Counted from the first letter of the stretch, positions 45,112 to 56,283 are shown. The stretch: 64,000 nucleotides of DNA from Paenibacillaceae bacterium (GCA_029256185.1 JAQSYI010000001.1:1-64000), one strand, 5' to 3'. The notes: generated by a model from the sequence alone, not told the origin. Numbers and translations are program-made.

Positions 45112-45660
45112 TTGTTAAACCGTGTGATCTTGATTGGTCGCTTAACCCGTGACCCTGAGCTTCGTTACACCCCGCAGGGAGTGGCGGTTACCCAGTTTAC
45201 GCTGGCAGTGGATCGGCCGTTCTCCAACAACCAGAATGAGCGAGAAGCTGATTTTATTCCGGTGGTAACATGGAGACAGTTGGCCGAGACCTGCGCGAAC
45301 TACTTGCGCAAGGGACGTCTGACCGCAGTTGAAGGGCGTATTCAGGTCCGCAACTACGACAATAACGAAGGCAAGAAGGTTTATGTCACGGAGGTTATCG
45401 CAGACAACGTGCGTTTCCTGGAATCGGCGAACCGCGGCGAAGGCGGCGGCAACCGGGAGGACATGCAGGGTGGCGGCGGTGGCTACGGTGGCGGCGGAAA
45501 CCGCAACAGCGGCGGCAACAGCAACTACGGCGGTGGCAACAGCTATGGCGGTGGCGGTGGTGGCAGCAGCAGTGGCGGTAATCGGGGCGGCGGCAACGCG
45601 GATCCGTTCTCAGATGACGGAAAGCCAATTGATATTTCCGATGATGATTTGCCATTCTAA
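45112..45660 (+). CDS. ssb: Single-stranded DNA-binding protein with long Gly/Asn/Ser-rich tail
   Basis: [35 protein letters not shown]-terminal [12 protein letters not shown] start. Confidence 0.98.
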   Translation: MLNRVILIGRLTRDPELRYTPQGVAVTQFTLAVDRPFSNNQNEREADFIPVVTWRQLAETCANYLRKGRLTAVEGRIQVRNYDNNEGKKVYVTEVIADNVRFLESANRGEGGGNREDMQGGGGGYGGGGNRNSGGNSNYGGGNSYGGGGGGSSSGGNRGGGNADPFSDDGKPIDISDDDLPF

Positions 45661-45680
45661 CCCGAAAGGATTGAACATTC

Positions 45681-45962
45681 ATGAGCTTCAAGCGTAACGA
45701 AGGCGGCGAAGACCGCGGAGAGCGCAAGTTCTCCCGTGGCGGCAAGGGCCGCAACAAGCGTCGTAAGGTCTGCTACTTCACTGTGAATAAGATTACTCAC
45801 ATTGACTATAAAGACATCGATACTCTTCGCAAGTTTATCAGCGAGCGCGGCAAGATTCTGCCCCGCCGCGTAACCGGTACTTCCGCGAAGTACCAACGCG
45901 CGCTGACTACTGCAATCAAGCGTGCCCGTACGATAGCTTTGCTGCCGTACACCACGGAATAG
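45681..45962 (+). CDS. rpsR: 30S ribosomal protein S18
   Basis: [57 protein letters not shown]. Confidence 0.98.
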   Translation: MSFKRNEGGEDRGERKFSRGGKGRNKRRKVCYFTVNKITHIDYKDIDTLRKFISERGKILPRRVTGTSAKYQRALTTAIKRARTIALLPYTTE

Positions 45963-45975
45963 TTTGCGGACAAAC

Positions 45976-46018
45976 CAACACACCGGCTTCCTTATAGGGG
46001 AGTCCGGTGTGTTTTTTG
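45976..46018 (+). terminator. rpsR terminator
   Basis: ACACACCGG...CCGGTGTGTTTTTT. Confidence 0.8.
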
Positions 46019-46050
46019 CATGCCAAGACAATTCTACATACCGGTGATCC

Positions 46051-46836
46051 TCAGGAACCTGTGGACCGGTAGTGGCGCACCCCGATTGTCCACACCCATA
46101 AGCAGGGCAGGAGAAACAGCAGCCCCCAGAACGGGGCGAGGATATACACATGTGGATAACCGTCTCCTGTACGGTCCAGGATGTAGAGCAGGGGCAGGTA
46201 GTTGGCGCAGCCGAAGGGAATTACGAAGGTGAAGAAGCGGGCAATCGCCTTGTGGTAGATATTGATGGGATACTGGGCCATCTCCCGGCCGCCATCGGTA
46301 AAGATATTCGCGATCTCCAACCCCTGAATCGTCCAAAAGCACATGGTGGCCGCCAGCATATAAATGCCGCTGAAGATGCATACGCCGCTTAACACCATCA
46401 GGAGCAGAACCGCCGCCTTCAGGACGGTCCAGTCCACCTGCAGGTTCCACACTGCCCAACATAAGACAATCAGGCTCTGGAGCAGGCGGCCAACCCGGGA
46501 AAATTCAAACTTCGAACCCAGAACCTGGAGTACGGTTGTTCTGGGCCGCAGCAGCAGGCGGTCGAAATCTCCTGAGACAACAAGGCTGGAGAAGTTGTCG
46601 AACCCGCGGACGAAGCATTCACTGACGGAGAAGGCCATGTGAATCACCGAGAAGCATAATGCTGTCTCAAAGAAGCTCCAGCCCCGGATTTGGCCGAAAC
46701 GCTCGAACAGGAAATACATGCCGGCAAAGACGAAGAACGGAATAAAAAACTGCCCGAAGGACAGCAGCAAAAAGGAGGCGCGGTATTGCAGCTGCGATTT
46801 GAACAGGATACTTATATATTTCATATAAAGCCGCAT
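46051..46836 (-). CDS. ABC-2 family transporter permease
   Basis: MKYISILFKSQLQYRASFLLLSFGQFFIPFFVFAGMYFLFERF...; six-TM ABC-2 pattern next to another permease and an ATPase. Confidence 0.87.
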   Translation of the reverse strand: MRLYMKYISILFKSQLQYRASFLLLSFGQFFIPFFVFAGMYFLFERFGQIRGWSFFETALCFSVIHMAFSVSECFVRGFDNFSSLVVSGDFDRLLLRPRTTVLQVLGSKFEFSRVGRLLQSLIVLCWAVWNLQVDWTVLKAAVLLLMVLSGVCIFSGIYMLAATMCFWTIQGLEIANIFTDGGREMAQYPINIYHKAIARFFTFVIPFGCANYLPLLYILDRTGDGYPHVYILAPFWGLLFLLPCLWVWTIGVRHYRSTGS

Positions 46837-46843
46837 GATCTTA

Positions 46844-47647
46844 TCAGCCTCCCTGAATAACGACACGTTTGAGCGCCAGCCTAAGCCATCCGTAGCCCCC
46901 CGCCAGCAGAACCGCCAGCCAGGCCAACTGAACTCCTATGCCCGATAATGCCTCATGGACGGGGATGTGTCCCGAATACACCCGGAAGGGAAGATCGGCG
47001 CTAAGGCGGAAGGGCAGGGCATAGGCAAGCTGCTGAAGCCAGGAAGGCATAAAGGGAATGGGAATGATCAGGCCTGCGAAGAATTCTCCGGCAACTGCAA
47101 AGATCAGCATGGAACCCGTAGGCGACATGGTATAGAAGACGGAAATATACAGGAGCATGGAAATCCCCACGAGCACGAGCAAGCCCAGAATCAGTGTGGT
47201 GAGAAACAACAGCATGGCTCTCCAGTCGGGCGGCAGGGACAGCCGGTACGGGTCAGGCAGCAGGAAGGCAATCACCAGGAGCGGAGAGCAGCGCAGGATG
47301 GCGCCGGACAGCCGCTGGGCAAGGAGCTTGGCATACCAGAAGCCATAGATGCCGCAGGGCCGGCACAGTTCATAGGCAATATTGCCGGTGGTGATCAGAT
47401 TGAAGATTTCCGTATCCCGGTACCACAGCATCACGAAGGTCAGGAAGGCTTGCTGAAGCCACATATAAGTGACCAGCTGTTCGAAGGGAAGGGGAGGCTC
47501 GGACAAGGACTGGCTGTAGAAGGCTTCGAACACCATAATAATCATCAGCCCCCAGAACAGCTGGGTGCACATGCCGGCAATGGCCGCGGTGCGGTATTGC
47601 AGGCCCAACTGCAGGCGAAGCTTGAATATGGCCTTATAGGCTCTCAT
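46844..47647 (-). CDS. ABC-2 family transporter permease
   Basis: MRAYKAIFKLRLQLGLQYRTAAIAGMCTQLFWGLMIIMVFEAFY; overlaps the ATPase gene by 4 nt. Confidence 0.87.
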   Translation of the reverse strand: MRAYKAIFKLRLQLGLQYRTAAIAGMCTQLFWGLMIIMVFEAFYSQSLSEPPLPFEQLVTYMWLQQAFLTFVMLWYRDTEIFNLITTGNIAYELCRPCGIYGFWYAKLLAQRLSGAILRCSPLLVIAFLLPDPYRLSLPPDWRAMLLFLTTLILGLLVLVGISMLLYISVFYTMSPTGSMLIFAVAGEFFAGLIIPIPFMPSWLQQLAYALPFRLSADLPFRVYSGHIPVHEALSGIGVQLAWLAVLLAGGYGWLRLALKRVVIQGG

Positions 47648-48621
47648 ATCTGGTACTCCTTGTACAGCTTGATGATCATCTCTTCCACGGGCTGGGCTTC
47701 AATAGCCACATCGAGCAGCTCCAGCCGGGAGGAGAGCCGGGATATCACGTCGGAGATCAGAGCCTCCTCCGCATGAACGGCATATACGGCCCGTCCGGGA
47801 GACCAGGACAGCAATGACGCGCCTTCAACGGCTGCAGGTTCGCTTTGTTCCCGGAAGTCGACGGTAATGGTCTTGCTCATTCCGAAGCGGCTGCGCAGAT
47901 CGGCCAGGCTTCCGTCGTAGAGCAGGCTTCCCTTCCCAATCAGCAGCAGCCGGTCTGCCAAAGCTTCAATATCGTTCATATCATGGGTGGTCAGGATAAC
48001 GGTGAGGCCCTTTTCCTTATTGATGGTCTTGATGAATTGCCGGACGGCAAGCTTGGAGACGGCATCCAGGCCGATGGTGGGCTCATCTAAGAACAGCAGC
48101 TGGGGACTGTGGAGGAGAGAGGCGGCGATTTCACAGCGCATGCGCTGTCCCAGACTAAGCTGGCGTACCGGAGAGGACAACAGGTCTCCAAGCTCGAGGA
48201 TTTCCGTCAGCAGGCGGAGATTGCTGCGGTATTCCGGAAGGGGGATCTTGTAAATTTCTTGGAGGAGCTCGAAGGAATCGATTACCGGGACGTCCCACCA
48301 CAGCTGGGAGCGCTGGCCGAATACGACACCGATATGCTTCACATACCTCACCCTGTCCTTCCAGGGGACATAGCCCATAATGCTGCACTGTCCCTTGTCG
48401 GGGACCAGAATGCCGCTCATCACCTTGATTGTGGTGGACTTGCCTGCGCCGTTCGGTCCGATATAGCCTACAATCTCGCCGGCCGGGATGGTGAAGGAGA
48501 TGTCCTTCAGGGCTTGTATCTCCCGGTGCTCCCGCTTAAACAGCGATTTCACGGATTGGCCCAGACCGGCTTGGCGCACGGGCACCTGGAATGTTTTGCA
48601 TAAACCATCGACGGTAATCAC
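47644..48621 (-). CDS. ABC transporter ATP-binding protein
   Basis: GYIGPNGAGKSTTIKVMSGIL, LSLGQRMRCEIAASLLHSPQLLFLDEPTIGLD. Confidence 0.95.
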   Translation of the reverse strand: MITVDGLCKTFQVPVRQAGLGQSVKSLFKREHREIQALKDISFTIPAGEIVGYIGPNGAGKSTTIKVMSGILVPDKGQCSIMGYVPWKDRVRYVKHIGVVFGQRSQLWWDVPVIDSFELLQEIYKIPLPEYRSNLRLLTEILELGDLLSSPVRQLSLGQRMRCEIAASLLHSPQLLFLDEPTIGLDAVSKLAVRQFIKTINKEKGLTVILTTHDMNDIEALADRLLLIGKGSLLYDGSLADLRSRFGMSKTITVDFREQSEPAAVEGASLLSWSPGRAVYAVHAEEALISDVISRLSSRLELLDVAIEAQPVEEMIIKLYKEYQI

Positions 48622-48854
48622 ATTTTCGCCTCCATTTCATATAGAAGAACAGGAGAAATATAATACCATTTTTGGATTTTTGATGTCAAGGAATATTTTG
48701 CGAATCCCACGGACCAACGGTTATAATAGGATGAGAGCGCAATCGCTCGGGCATTTGTGATATAATGAGCTTTATCGTTACTTTAGAATAAGCCCCGACT
48801 CCGGGCGGTTTGCCAAGCATGCCATTAACTTATTTCCTTATGAGGTGAATCCGA

Positions 48855-49766
48855 TTGTCCAAGGGTCGTTCGTTTGCTTTGGTCTGGTGCATCATCAATA
48901 TGCTGATGCTGCTGTCTTTTTTGACCCCGCTTATTATCATTACCATCAATTTCGTGATGGTCCCTACGCTGGTGCTGTTTGCGCGGCTGGAATTAAAGAA
49001 GGCCCTGCTGTTTTATGCGATTAGTATTGCGGCGGTCAGCGCCCTGACCGGATTTACCGGCATGTTCCTCGTGCTCATGTCCTTGTTCTTCCTGGTTCCG
49101 GGCATTGTCATGAGCAGGCTGTACAAGAAGGAGCTGGCGGCGAGATCGGTTATCGTCGCCGGTACGGTGACGCTGCTCGGCGAGTTTCTGCTCGGTCTGC
49201 TGGTGGGCTATGCTGTCGGGTTCCGTCCGATGGAACGGCTGAAGGAGTTTATCCAGAGCAGTGTGGACAGCTTGCCCGAGGTGCTGCGTAACTCTGTGAA
49301 TCAGACGGCGCTTGATCTGGCCATCCATTATTTCATGCAAATAATCCCCTTGCTGCTGATAACCGCCGCATTGTTCTATACGATGATCGGACATGTGGTA
49401 GGCCGCTGGGTCCTGCGGAGAAACGGCATGCCGGTGAAGGGGCTTGCGCCGATCCGGGAATGGATGCTGCCCCGGTCCATGGTGCTGTATCTGGTCATCG
49501 TAACCATCTTCGATATGTTCATCAGCATAGAGTCGAATTCCTTCTTTTCTATGGTGGTCTGGAATTTGCTGCCGATTCTGACGATGGCCTTTACCGTCCA
49601 GGCGATCAGCTTCCTCTTCTTTGTTTCCCATGCCAAAAAATGGACCGTAGCCCTGCCCGTGGTGGCGATTGTGCTGGTTGCGGTGCTTCCGTTCCTGGTG
49701 TATATCTACTGCATTATGGGAATGCTGGATGTTCTGCTACCCATCCGCAAGCGAATTGCCGGTTAG
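48855..49766 (+). CDS. YybS-like DUF2232 membrane protein
   Basis: Multi-TM protein immediately upstream of gdpP; TTG start with GAGGTG. Confidence 0.85.
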   Translation: MSKGRSFALVWCIINMLMLLSFLTPLIIITINFVMVPTLVLFARLELKKALLFYAISIAAVSALTGFTGMFLVLMSLFFLVPGIVMSRLYKKELAARSVIVAGTVTLLGEFLLGLLVGYAVGFRPMERLKEFIQSSVDSLPEVLRNSVNQTALDLAIHYFMQIIPLLLITAALFYTMIGHVVGRWVLRRNGMPVKGLAPIREWMLPRSMVLYLVIVTIFDMFISIESNSFFSMVVWNLLPILTMAFTVQAISFLFFVSHAKKWTVALPVVAIVLVAVLPFLVYIYCIMGMLDVLLPIRKRIAG

Positions 49767-49793
49767 GCGCCAGTGGGAAAGGAGGGTTCTGCG

Positions 49794-51758
49794 ATGCCAA
49801 AACATCTGTTGAAGCGTTGGCATGGACGTCATACGGTCTGGTCGTTCGGGCTTATGCTCGGCTTAACGGCAGTATTGTTTGTTTTTGACTGGAAGATTGG
49901 ACTCGTAGGGCTGCTGCTGATCGGGATATTGGTGTATTATACGCTGCTTGCCGAGAATGCCTTTGAGAAAGACTTGTTTGAATATGTGGGGACCCTGTCT
50001 CACCGGGTGAAGCGGGCCAGCCACGAGGTCATCCACGAACTGCCCATGGGCATTGTACTGTACAGTGAGGATAAGATCATTGAATGGCATAATCCCTTTG
50101 TAGCGGCCATGCTGGGCAAAGAGTCGGTGGTTGGCATGCCTCTGCTTGAGATATGGCCTCAACTGAAGAACAAGAAGGAAAAAGAGCAGAAGGTGGAGCT
50201 GCGGCTGGAGAAGGCGGTCTATTCCATTATGATCAAGACGGAAGAGCGCTTGCTGTACATCCACGACATTACCGCCCAATCGGAGTTGTCCCAGCGCTTT
50301 CAGGAGAGCAAGCCGGCCATCGGCCTGATTCTGCTGGATAATCTGGATGAAGCCACCGCAGGGATGGATGACCAGCTCCGCAGTATGACCATGGCCAAGA
50401 TCACCGGGCAAATCAATGAATGGGCGCAAAAAAACGGCCTGTTCCTGCGGCGCACTTCCTCTGACCGGTATCTGCTGGTGATGGACCAAAAGGCGCTGCA
50501 GCGGCTGGAGCAGACCCGGTTCGACATATTGGATGACGTGCGGGACATGACGTTGGATATGAAGGTGCCGTTTACCCTGAGCATCGGGGTGGCCTCCGGA
50601 ACCGACAGCCTGATTGAGCTGGGCACGCTTGCGGGCACCAGTCTGGATATTGCGCTGGGCCGGGGCGGGGACCAGGCGGCGGTGAAAACCGGCCAGCGGC
50701 TGTCCTTCTACGGCGGGCGCTCCAATGCCATTGAGAAGCGGACCCGGGTAAGGGCGCGGGTGATTTCCCATGCGCTGCGGGACCTGATCCGTGAAAGTGA
50801 CCGGGTGCTGATCATGGGCCACAAGATTCCCGATATGGATGCCATCGGTGCTGCGATCGGTGTATGGAAGGCCGTTATGCTGGCCAATAAGGAAGGCTAT
50901 GTGGTGCTGGAGGGAATGAATCCGTCGATTCACAAGCTGCTGGACCTGCTGGCGGAGGAAGAGAAATACAAGCGCTGCTTCATAACGCCGGATCAGGCGC
51001 TTCATATGAAAACCCCGCGGACGCTGATTGTGGTGGTGGACACCCATAAGGCGTCTTTGGTGGCGGAGCCCAGGCTGGTGCAGAATACCAACCGGATTGT
51101 GGTGGTGGACCATCACCGCCGCGGCGAGGAATTTATCAGCGATGCGGTGCTGATCTATATGGAGCCGTATGCCTCCTCCACTTGCGAGCTGGTGACGGAG
51201 CTGCTCCAGTATTTCCAGGACCGGGTATCCCTCGATGTGATGGAGGCCACGGCTCTGCTTGCCGGAATTGCGGTGGACACGAAGAACTTCGCCGTCCGCA
51301 CGGGCGCGCGCACCTTCGAAGCGGCGTCATTCCTGCGGCGCAACGGAGCCGATACGGCGATCATCCACCGGATGCTGAAGGAAGATCTGGATTCGTACGT
51401 CAAGAAGGCGGAGGTCATCAAGCACGCCGAGATCATCTACGATCATATCGCCATTGCCGTCACAGAGCCGGGGCGGAAATATTCGCAGTTGCTCATCGCC
51501 CAGGTTGCTGATACATTGGTGAATATGACGGATATTATGGCCTCTTTTGTCGTTGCGGAGCGCCAGGATGGATTGATCGGCATCAGCGCCCGTTCCCACG
51601 GACAGATCAATGTGCAGGTGGTGATGGAGCGGCTGGGCGGGGGCGGCCATCTGACCAATGCGGCCGTGCAATTGGAGCATGCCACGGTACAGGAGGCATC
51701 CCGGCGGCTTAGGGCAGTACTAAACGAAATCGATGCGGAAGAGGGGCTGTTCGAATGA
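49794..51758 (+). CDS. gdpP: c-di-AMP phosphodiesterase GdpP (degenerate GGDEF, DHH-DHHA1)
   Basis: [32 protein letters not shown] and [27 protein letters not shown]. Confidence 0.96.
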   Translation: MPKHLLKRWHGRHTVWSFGLMLGLTAVLFVFDWKIGLVGLLLIGILVYYTLLAENAFEKDLFEYVGTLSHRVKRASHEVIHELPMGIVLYSEDKIIEWHNPFVAAMLGKESVVGMPLLEIWPQLKNKKEKEQKVELRLEKAVYSIMIKTEERLLYIHDITAQSELSQRFQESKPAIGLILLDNLDEATAGMDDQLRSMTMAKITGQINEWAQKNGLFLRRTSSDRYLLVMDQKALQRLEQTRFDILDDVRDMTLDMKVPFTLSIGVASGTDSLIELGTLAGTSLDIALGRGGDQAAVKTGQRLSFYGGRSNAIEKRTRVRARVISHALRDLIRESDRVLIMGHKIPDMDAIGAAIGVWKAVMLANKEGYVVLEGMNPSIHKLLDLLAEEEKYKRCFITPDQALHMKTPRTLIVVVDTHKASLVAEPRLVQNTNRIVVVDHHRRGEEFISDAVLIYMEPYASSTCELVTELLQYFQDRVSLDVMEATALLAGIAVDTKNFAVRTGARTFEAASFLRRNGADTAIIHRMLKEDLDSYVKKAEVIKHAEIIYDHIAIAVTEPGRKYSQLLIAQVADTLVNMTDIMASFVVAERQDGLIGISARSHGQINVQVVMERLGGGGHLTNAAVQLEHATVQEASRRLRAVLNEIDAEEGLFE

Positions 51759-52201
51759 AGATTATATTCTTGAAGGATGTTAAGGGGCAAGGGAAGAAAG
51801 GCGAGGTAAAAGAGGTATCCGAGGGTTACGCCTCCAATTTCCTGTTCAAGCAGGGACTGGCGGCGCCGGCTTCCGACGGCAACATCAAGACACTGGCCAA
51901 CCAGAAGGCTTCCGAGCAGAAGCGCAAGGATAAGGAGAAGCAGGATGCGGAAGCGCTGGGCGAGACCATCAAGGCAATTACGCTTGAGCTGAAGCATAAA
52001 GCGGGTGAGGGCGGACGTCTGTTCGGCTCCATCACCACCAAGCAGATTGCCGAGGAGCTGCAAAAGCAGCAGAAGATTACCATCGACAAGCGCAAGATGC
52101 AGATGGAGGATCCCATCAAGATGGTGGGCAGCTTCCTGGTGCCGATCAAGCTGCATACGGATGTCACGACGACCCTGAAGGTTCAGGTGTCCGAGGAATA
52201 G
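51755..52201 (+). CDS. rplI: 50S ribosomal protein L9
   Basis: [36 protein letters not shown]. Confidence 0.98.
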   Translation: MKIIFLKDVKGQGKKGEVKEVSEGYASNFLFKQGLAAPASDGNIKTLANQKASEQKRKDKEKQDAEALGETIKAITLELKHKAGEGGRLFGSITTKQIAEELQKQQKITIDKRKMQMEDPIKMVGSFLVPIKLHTDVTTTLKVQVSEE

Positions 52202-52250
52202 AGCAAGTCCATACCAATTGAACGAACAGGCAGAGAGGAAGATCCCCCGA

Positions 52251-53609
52251 ATGAACGCGGATGTGCGCTTTGACCGGATTCCACCGCAAAACCTGGAAGC
52301 CGAAATGGCTGTATTGGGCGCAATCCTGCTGGATGGGGAGGCGCTGATCACGGCGATGGAACGGATCGCCAGTGAGGATTTCTACCGGACTACCCACCAG
52401 TATATCTACGAGGCCATGATCGAGATTGCCGAGGCCAATGAACCGGTGGATCTGGTTACATTAACCTCCCGGCTGCAGGACAAGAAGCAATTGGACGAGG
52501 TGGGCGGGGTCAGCTTCCTGTCGGACCTGGCCAATTCGGTTCCTACTGCAGCCAATGTGGATTATTACGCCCAGATTGTAGAAGAGAAATCCATGCTGCG
52601 GCGGCTGATCCGCACGGCTACCAACATTGTCACCGACGGCTACGCCAGTGAGGATGATGTGGGCGCGCTGTTGAGTGACGCGGAAGCCCGGATCATGGAA
52701 ATCTCCAACCGGCGGACAGGCAACGGCTTCATCGCCATCAAGGATGTGCTGATGGAGGTGTTCGAGCGGGTGGAGTTCCTGTCCCAGCAGCGGGGCGGGG
52801 CTACAGGCATTCCCTCGGGCTTCATTGATCTGGACAAGATGACCTCCGGCTTCCAGCGCTCGGACCTGATTATCGTCGCCGCCCGTCCCTCTGTGGGAAA
52901 GACGGCGTTTGCTTTGAATGTGGCCCAGAACATCGGAGTGCGGGCGAGAGAGACCGTCGCCATCTTCTCGCTGGAAATGGGCGCGGCCCAGCTGGTGCAG
53001 CGGATGATCTGCGCCGAGGGCAACATTGAGGCCAACGCGCTGCGCAACGGGGAGATGAAGGGTGATGACTGGGAGAAGCTGACCATGGCCATCGGGGCCT
53101 TGTCCGAGGCCAATATCTATATCGATGATTCGGCTTCGGTTACTGTAGCCGATATCCGCGCCAAGTGCCGCCGTCTGAAGAAGGAGAAGGGTCTTGGCAT
53201 GATCCTCATCGATTATCTCCAGCTGATAGCGGGGCGCGGCAAGGGAGATAACCGTCAGCAGGAGGTCTCGGAAATCTCCCGGACCCTCAAGCAGATTGCC
53301 AGAGAGCTGGATGTCCCCGTTATTGCCCTGTCCCAGTTGAGCCGGGGCGTGGAGCAGCGGCAGGACAAGCGGCCGATGATGTCGGATTTGCGGGAATCGG
53401 GCTCTATCGAGCAGGACGCGGATATCGTGGCGTTCTTGTACCGGGACGACTACTACGACAAAGAAACCGAGAAGAAGAATATCATCGAGATCATCATTGC
53501 CAAGCAGCGGAATGGTCCGGTAGGCACGGTGGAGCTGGCTTTCCTGAAGCATTATAACAAATTCGTCAGCCTGGACCGCTCTCACCAGGAGGCGGCGGGG
53601 GCAAGATAG
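52251..53609 (+). CDS. dnaB: Replicative DNA helicase
   Basis: RIPPQNLEAEMAVLGAILLD, AARPSVGKTAFALNVAQN and LSQLSRGVEQRQDKRPMMSDLRESGSIEQDADIVAFLYRDDYY. Confidence 0.97.
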   Translation: MNADVRFDRIPPQNLEAEMAVLGAILLDGEALITAMERIASEDFYRTTHQYIYEAMIEIAEANEPVDLVTLTSRLQDKKQLDEVGGVSFLSDLANSVPTAANVDYYAQIVEEKSMLRRLIRTATNIVTDGYASEDDVGALLSDAEARIMEISNRRTGNGFIAIKDVLMEVFERVEFLSQQRGGATGIPSGFIDLDKMTSGFQRSDLIIVAARPSVGKTAFALNVAQNIGVRARETVAIFSLEMGAAQLVQRMICAEGNIEANALRNGEMKGDDWEKLTMAIGALSEANIYIDDSASVTVADIRAKCRRLKKEKGLGMILIDYLQLIAGRGKGDNRQQEVSEISRTLKQIARELDVPVIALSQLSRGVEQRQDKRPMMSDLRESGSIEQDADIVAFLYRDDYYDKETEKKNIIEIIIAKQRNGPVGTVELAFLKHYNKFVSLDRSHQEAAGAR

Positions 53610-53685
53610 GAAAAACGGCATATTCCATTTTTTCTTTAACGTGCAAACCAATGTGGATTATTATGGAAAAAAATTGACCAATATC

Positions 53686-53719
53686 CGAACGATTGAACAA
53701 TACCATGTTTGATCGTTCG
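53686..53719. promoter_or_regulatory. Candidate PurR operator (two inverted CGAAC-type PurBoxes)
   Basis: CGAACGATTGAACA-ATACCA-TGTTTGATCGTTCG (14-nt arms, 12 of 14 complementary) directly upstream of a TTGACT-N17-TACACT promoter. Confidence 0.75.
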
Positions 53720-53725
53720 TTTTCA

Positions 53726-53754
53726 TTGACTTTACTTTAATGGACTGCTACACT
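53726..53754 (+). promoter_or_regulatory. purA promoter
   Basis: TTGACT (53726-53731) N17 TACACT (53749-53754). Confidence 0.75.
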
Positions 53755-53819
53755 GTAGATGCTGCCCGGGAGGGCGGCTATTATACGGTGAATGACAATC
53801 ACCGGAAGGGGTAGTGCGC

Positions 53820-55103
53820 ATGTCGACAGTAGTTGTTGTCGGTACTCAGTGGGGAGACGAAGGGAAGGGCAAGATCACGGACTTCTTGGCGGAATCAGCG
53901 GAAGTGGTCGCCCGTTACCAAGGGGGGAACAATGCCGGACATACCATCTTGATTGATAACAAGAAATACAAGCTGCAGATGATTCCCTCTGGAGTTTTTT
54001 ATAATGATAAGATCTGTGTAATCGGCAACGGGATGGTCTTGAATCCTGCGGCGCTGATTGACGAAATTAATTATATTCACGACAGCGGCTTCTCCACCAA
54101 GAATCTGCGGATCAGCGACCGGGCCCATGTAATTATGCCCTACCACCTGCTCATGGATGGGTTGGAAGAGGACCGCAAGGGGGCCAACAAGATCGGCACC
54201 ACCCGCAAGGGCATCGGCCCCTGCTATATGGACAAGGCCGCCCGCAACGGCATCCGCATCGCCGATCTGATGGATGCAGAAGAGTTCGAAGCGAAGCTGC
54301 GCCAGCAGGTGGAGGAGAAGAACCGGATTATTGAGCAGGTTTACGGTGCAAAGGGTCTGAATGCGGATTCGATTCTGAAGGACTATCTGGAACATGCCGA
54401 GTTGCTGCGTCCTTATGTCACGGATACTTCTGTTGTTCTTAATGACAGCATCGATGCGGGCAAGCGCGTCCTGTTCGAAGGCGCGCAAGGCGTTATGCTG
54501 GATATTGATCATGGCACTTATCCGTACGTCACGTCCTCCAATCCGTCTGCAGGCGGCGTCTGCATCGGGGCAGGCGTGGGACCTACCAAGATTCACGAGA
54601 TTGTGGGCGTGGCCAAGGCTTATACGACCCGTGTAGGAGACGGGCCTTTTCCCACCGAGCAGAATAACGCGATCGGCGATATGATCCGTGAAGCGGGCTT
54701 CGAGTATGGCACAGTAACGGGCCGTCCCCGCCGCGTAGGCTGGTTCGACAGTGTAGTGGTCCGCCATGCCCGCCGGGTAAGCGGCATTACCGGTCTGTCT
54801 CTGAACTCTCTTGATGTGCTCTCCGGGCTGGAAACGGTGAAGATCTGCACCAGCTACAAGTACCGCGGCGAGATCATTGAATACTACCCGGGCAGCCTGA
54901 AGATGCTGTCCGAATGCGAGCCCATCTACGAAGAGCTTCCCGGCTGGAGCGAGGATATTACCGGCGTCCGCCGTCTGGAGGATCTGCCCGCCACCACCCG
55001 CCGTTATGTGGAGCGCGTATCCGAGCTTACGGGTATCCCCATCACCATCTTCTCCGTAGGCCGCAACCGGGAACAGACCAATCTGGTACGCCCCGTGTAT
55101 TGA
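53820..55103 (+). CDS. purA: Adenylosuccinate synthetase
   Basis: [33 protein letters not shown] and [15 protein letters not shown]. Confidence 0.98.
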   Translation: MSTVVVVGTQWGDEGKGKITDFLAESAEVVARYQGGNNAGHTILIDNKKYKLQMIPSGVFYNDKICVIGNGMVLNPAALIDEINYIHDSGFSTKNLRISDRAHVIMPYHLLMDGLEEDRKGANKIGTTRKGIGPCYMDKAARNGIRIADLMDAEEFEAKLRQQVEEKNRIIEQVYGAKGLNADSILKDYLEHAELLRPYVTDTSVVLNDSIDAGKRVLFEGAQGVMLDIDHGTYPYVTSSNPSAGGVCIGAGVGPTKIHEIVGVAKAYTTRVGDGPFPTEQNNAIGDMIREAGFEYGTVTGRPRRVGWFDSVVVRHARRVSGITGLSLNSLDVLSGLETVKICTSYKYRGEIIEYYPGSLKMLSECEPIYEELPGWSEDITGVRRLEDLPATTRRYVERVSELTGIPITIFSVGRNREQTNLVRPVY

Positions 55104-55127
55104 TTTTTTGCCCCACTCCCGTTCCAC

Positions 55128-55170
55128 AAGCCGTTGGCTGCAGCATTCAAGCTGCAATCAACGGTTTTTT
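55128..55170 (+). terminator. purA terminator
   Basis: AAGCCGTTGGCTGCAGC-ATTCAA-GCTGCAATCAACGGTTTTTTG. Confidence 0.85.
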
Positions 55171-55335
55171 GTTGTTCTCCGCGCCGGGATTTTAAAAAAG
55201 GGATTTCTCGGCAATACTACCTGTAAGAAGAGGCACGTCTATTCTGTCTGTCGGTTGTCTGAATCTTGATCGTGTTATGCGGCCGTGACCAGAGTGTTCC
55301 TCATATAATAATAGGAGTAAGGCGGGATTAATTCG

Positions 55336-56094
55336 ATGAAATGGCTCTCCGGATTGATGAAGATGACAGCAGCGGCAATTTTTCTTACTTTCGTTTCCCT
55401 GTATGCGACGTGGACCGTGGTCCAGACCTATCTGGACAAGGTGTTGGCTCATTATCAGATTGCCGGGGATATGAAAAAGATTGAATTCTCAGATTTCTTG
55501 GCAAGTGTGGGCGGTAATCTGAATATAATGAAACAACCCGTTTCCAAGCAACAGGGTGGTCCGGAAGCGGCGCAGGGCAATACCGGAGCATTGTCTGAAG
55601 CTACGAAGCCGGTAGGAGGCTCCATAAGCGGCGGCAGCACCATAGGAACAGGTGCCGCCGGGAGCAGTCCAACCAAGGGGCAGGAAACCGGGCAAGGCAG
55701 CAGCAGCCCCCATAACGAAGCTTCGACGGGTGCAACCGCCACAGATCCGTACCGGGAGATTGACGACGCTCTGCCGGTATGGAATCAAAGCTCGGGAGAA
55801 AGCTATCAGGCGCAGCAGCAGTCGGGTCAGCAAGCGTACGGGGAAGCCGACAAGCAGATCGTTTCGGCCGAGAGTCTGACCACCACCAAAGATAAGATAT
55901 CCAACGACGATAAGATGAAGCTGTTCTCTCTGCTGATCTCCAAGCTGCCACCGACTGAGGTTCAGGCCATCTCCGTCATCATGGAAGACGGCATTACCCA
56001 GCAGGAACTGCTGGAGCTGGACACGATTATGCAGAAGTATTTGACCGACGAGGAATACCGGCAGGTGATTGAGATTCTGGAGAGGTATCAATAA
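55336..56094 (+). CDS. Membrane-anchored hypothetical protein with Gly/Ser/Gln-rich linker
   Basis: Single N-terminal TM helix, low-complexity middle, conserved-looking C-terminus DKMKLFSLLISKLPPTEVQAISVIMEDGITQQELLELDTIMQKYLTDEEYRQVIEILERY. Confidence 0.75.
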   Translation: MKWLSGLMKMTAAAIFLTFVSLYATWTVVQTYLDKVLAHYQIAGDMKKIEFSDFLASVGGNLNIMKQPVSKQQGGPEAAQGNTGALSEATKPVGGSISGGSTIGTGAAGSSPTKGQETGQGSSSPHNEASTGATATDPYREIDDALPVWNQSSGESYQAQQQSGQQAYGEADKQIVSAESLTTTKDKISNDDKMKLFSLLISKLPPTEVQAISVIMEDGITQQELLELDTIMQKYLTDEEYRQVIEILERYQ

Positions 56095-56245
56095 GGCTGT
56101 CAGAGGAGCTGATGCGGGCAACAGTAGACTCTTATCCTTCCCCTCTGTCTGACGGCAGACGGGGCGCCTGGCCCCCCAAAAATGCTATGTCTGCAAGGGA
56201 CGAAAGCAGCAAGGTTCGCCATACGGGCAGGGAAGTTGTCCTTCT

Positions 56246-56283
56246 GGCAGCCGTGGCGGTTCAGGCGCTTCCTGCCGATTTTT
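56246..56283 (+). terminator. Terminator-like hairpin in the leader of the M23 peptidase gene
   Basis: GGCAG...CTGCCGATTTTT preceded by a competing GGGCAGGGAAG segment. Confidence 0.45.

Noticed and set aside
45475-45605. GGCGGTGGC-rich tract as a non-coding repeat or CRISPR-like array
   Set aside because: It is the in-frame Gly-rich linker of SSB.
49863-55157. Long antisense ORFs (49863-51116, 51443-52351, 52461-53651, 53895-55157) in gdpP, rplI, dnaB and purA
   Set aside because: Each lies opposite a confidently identified housekeeping gene and has no family signature.
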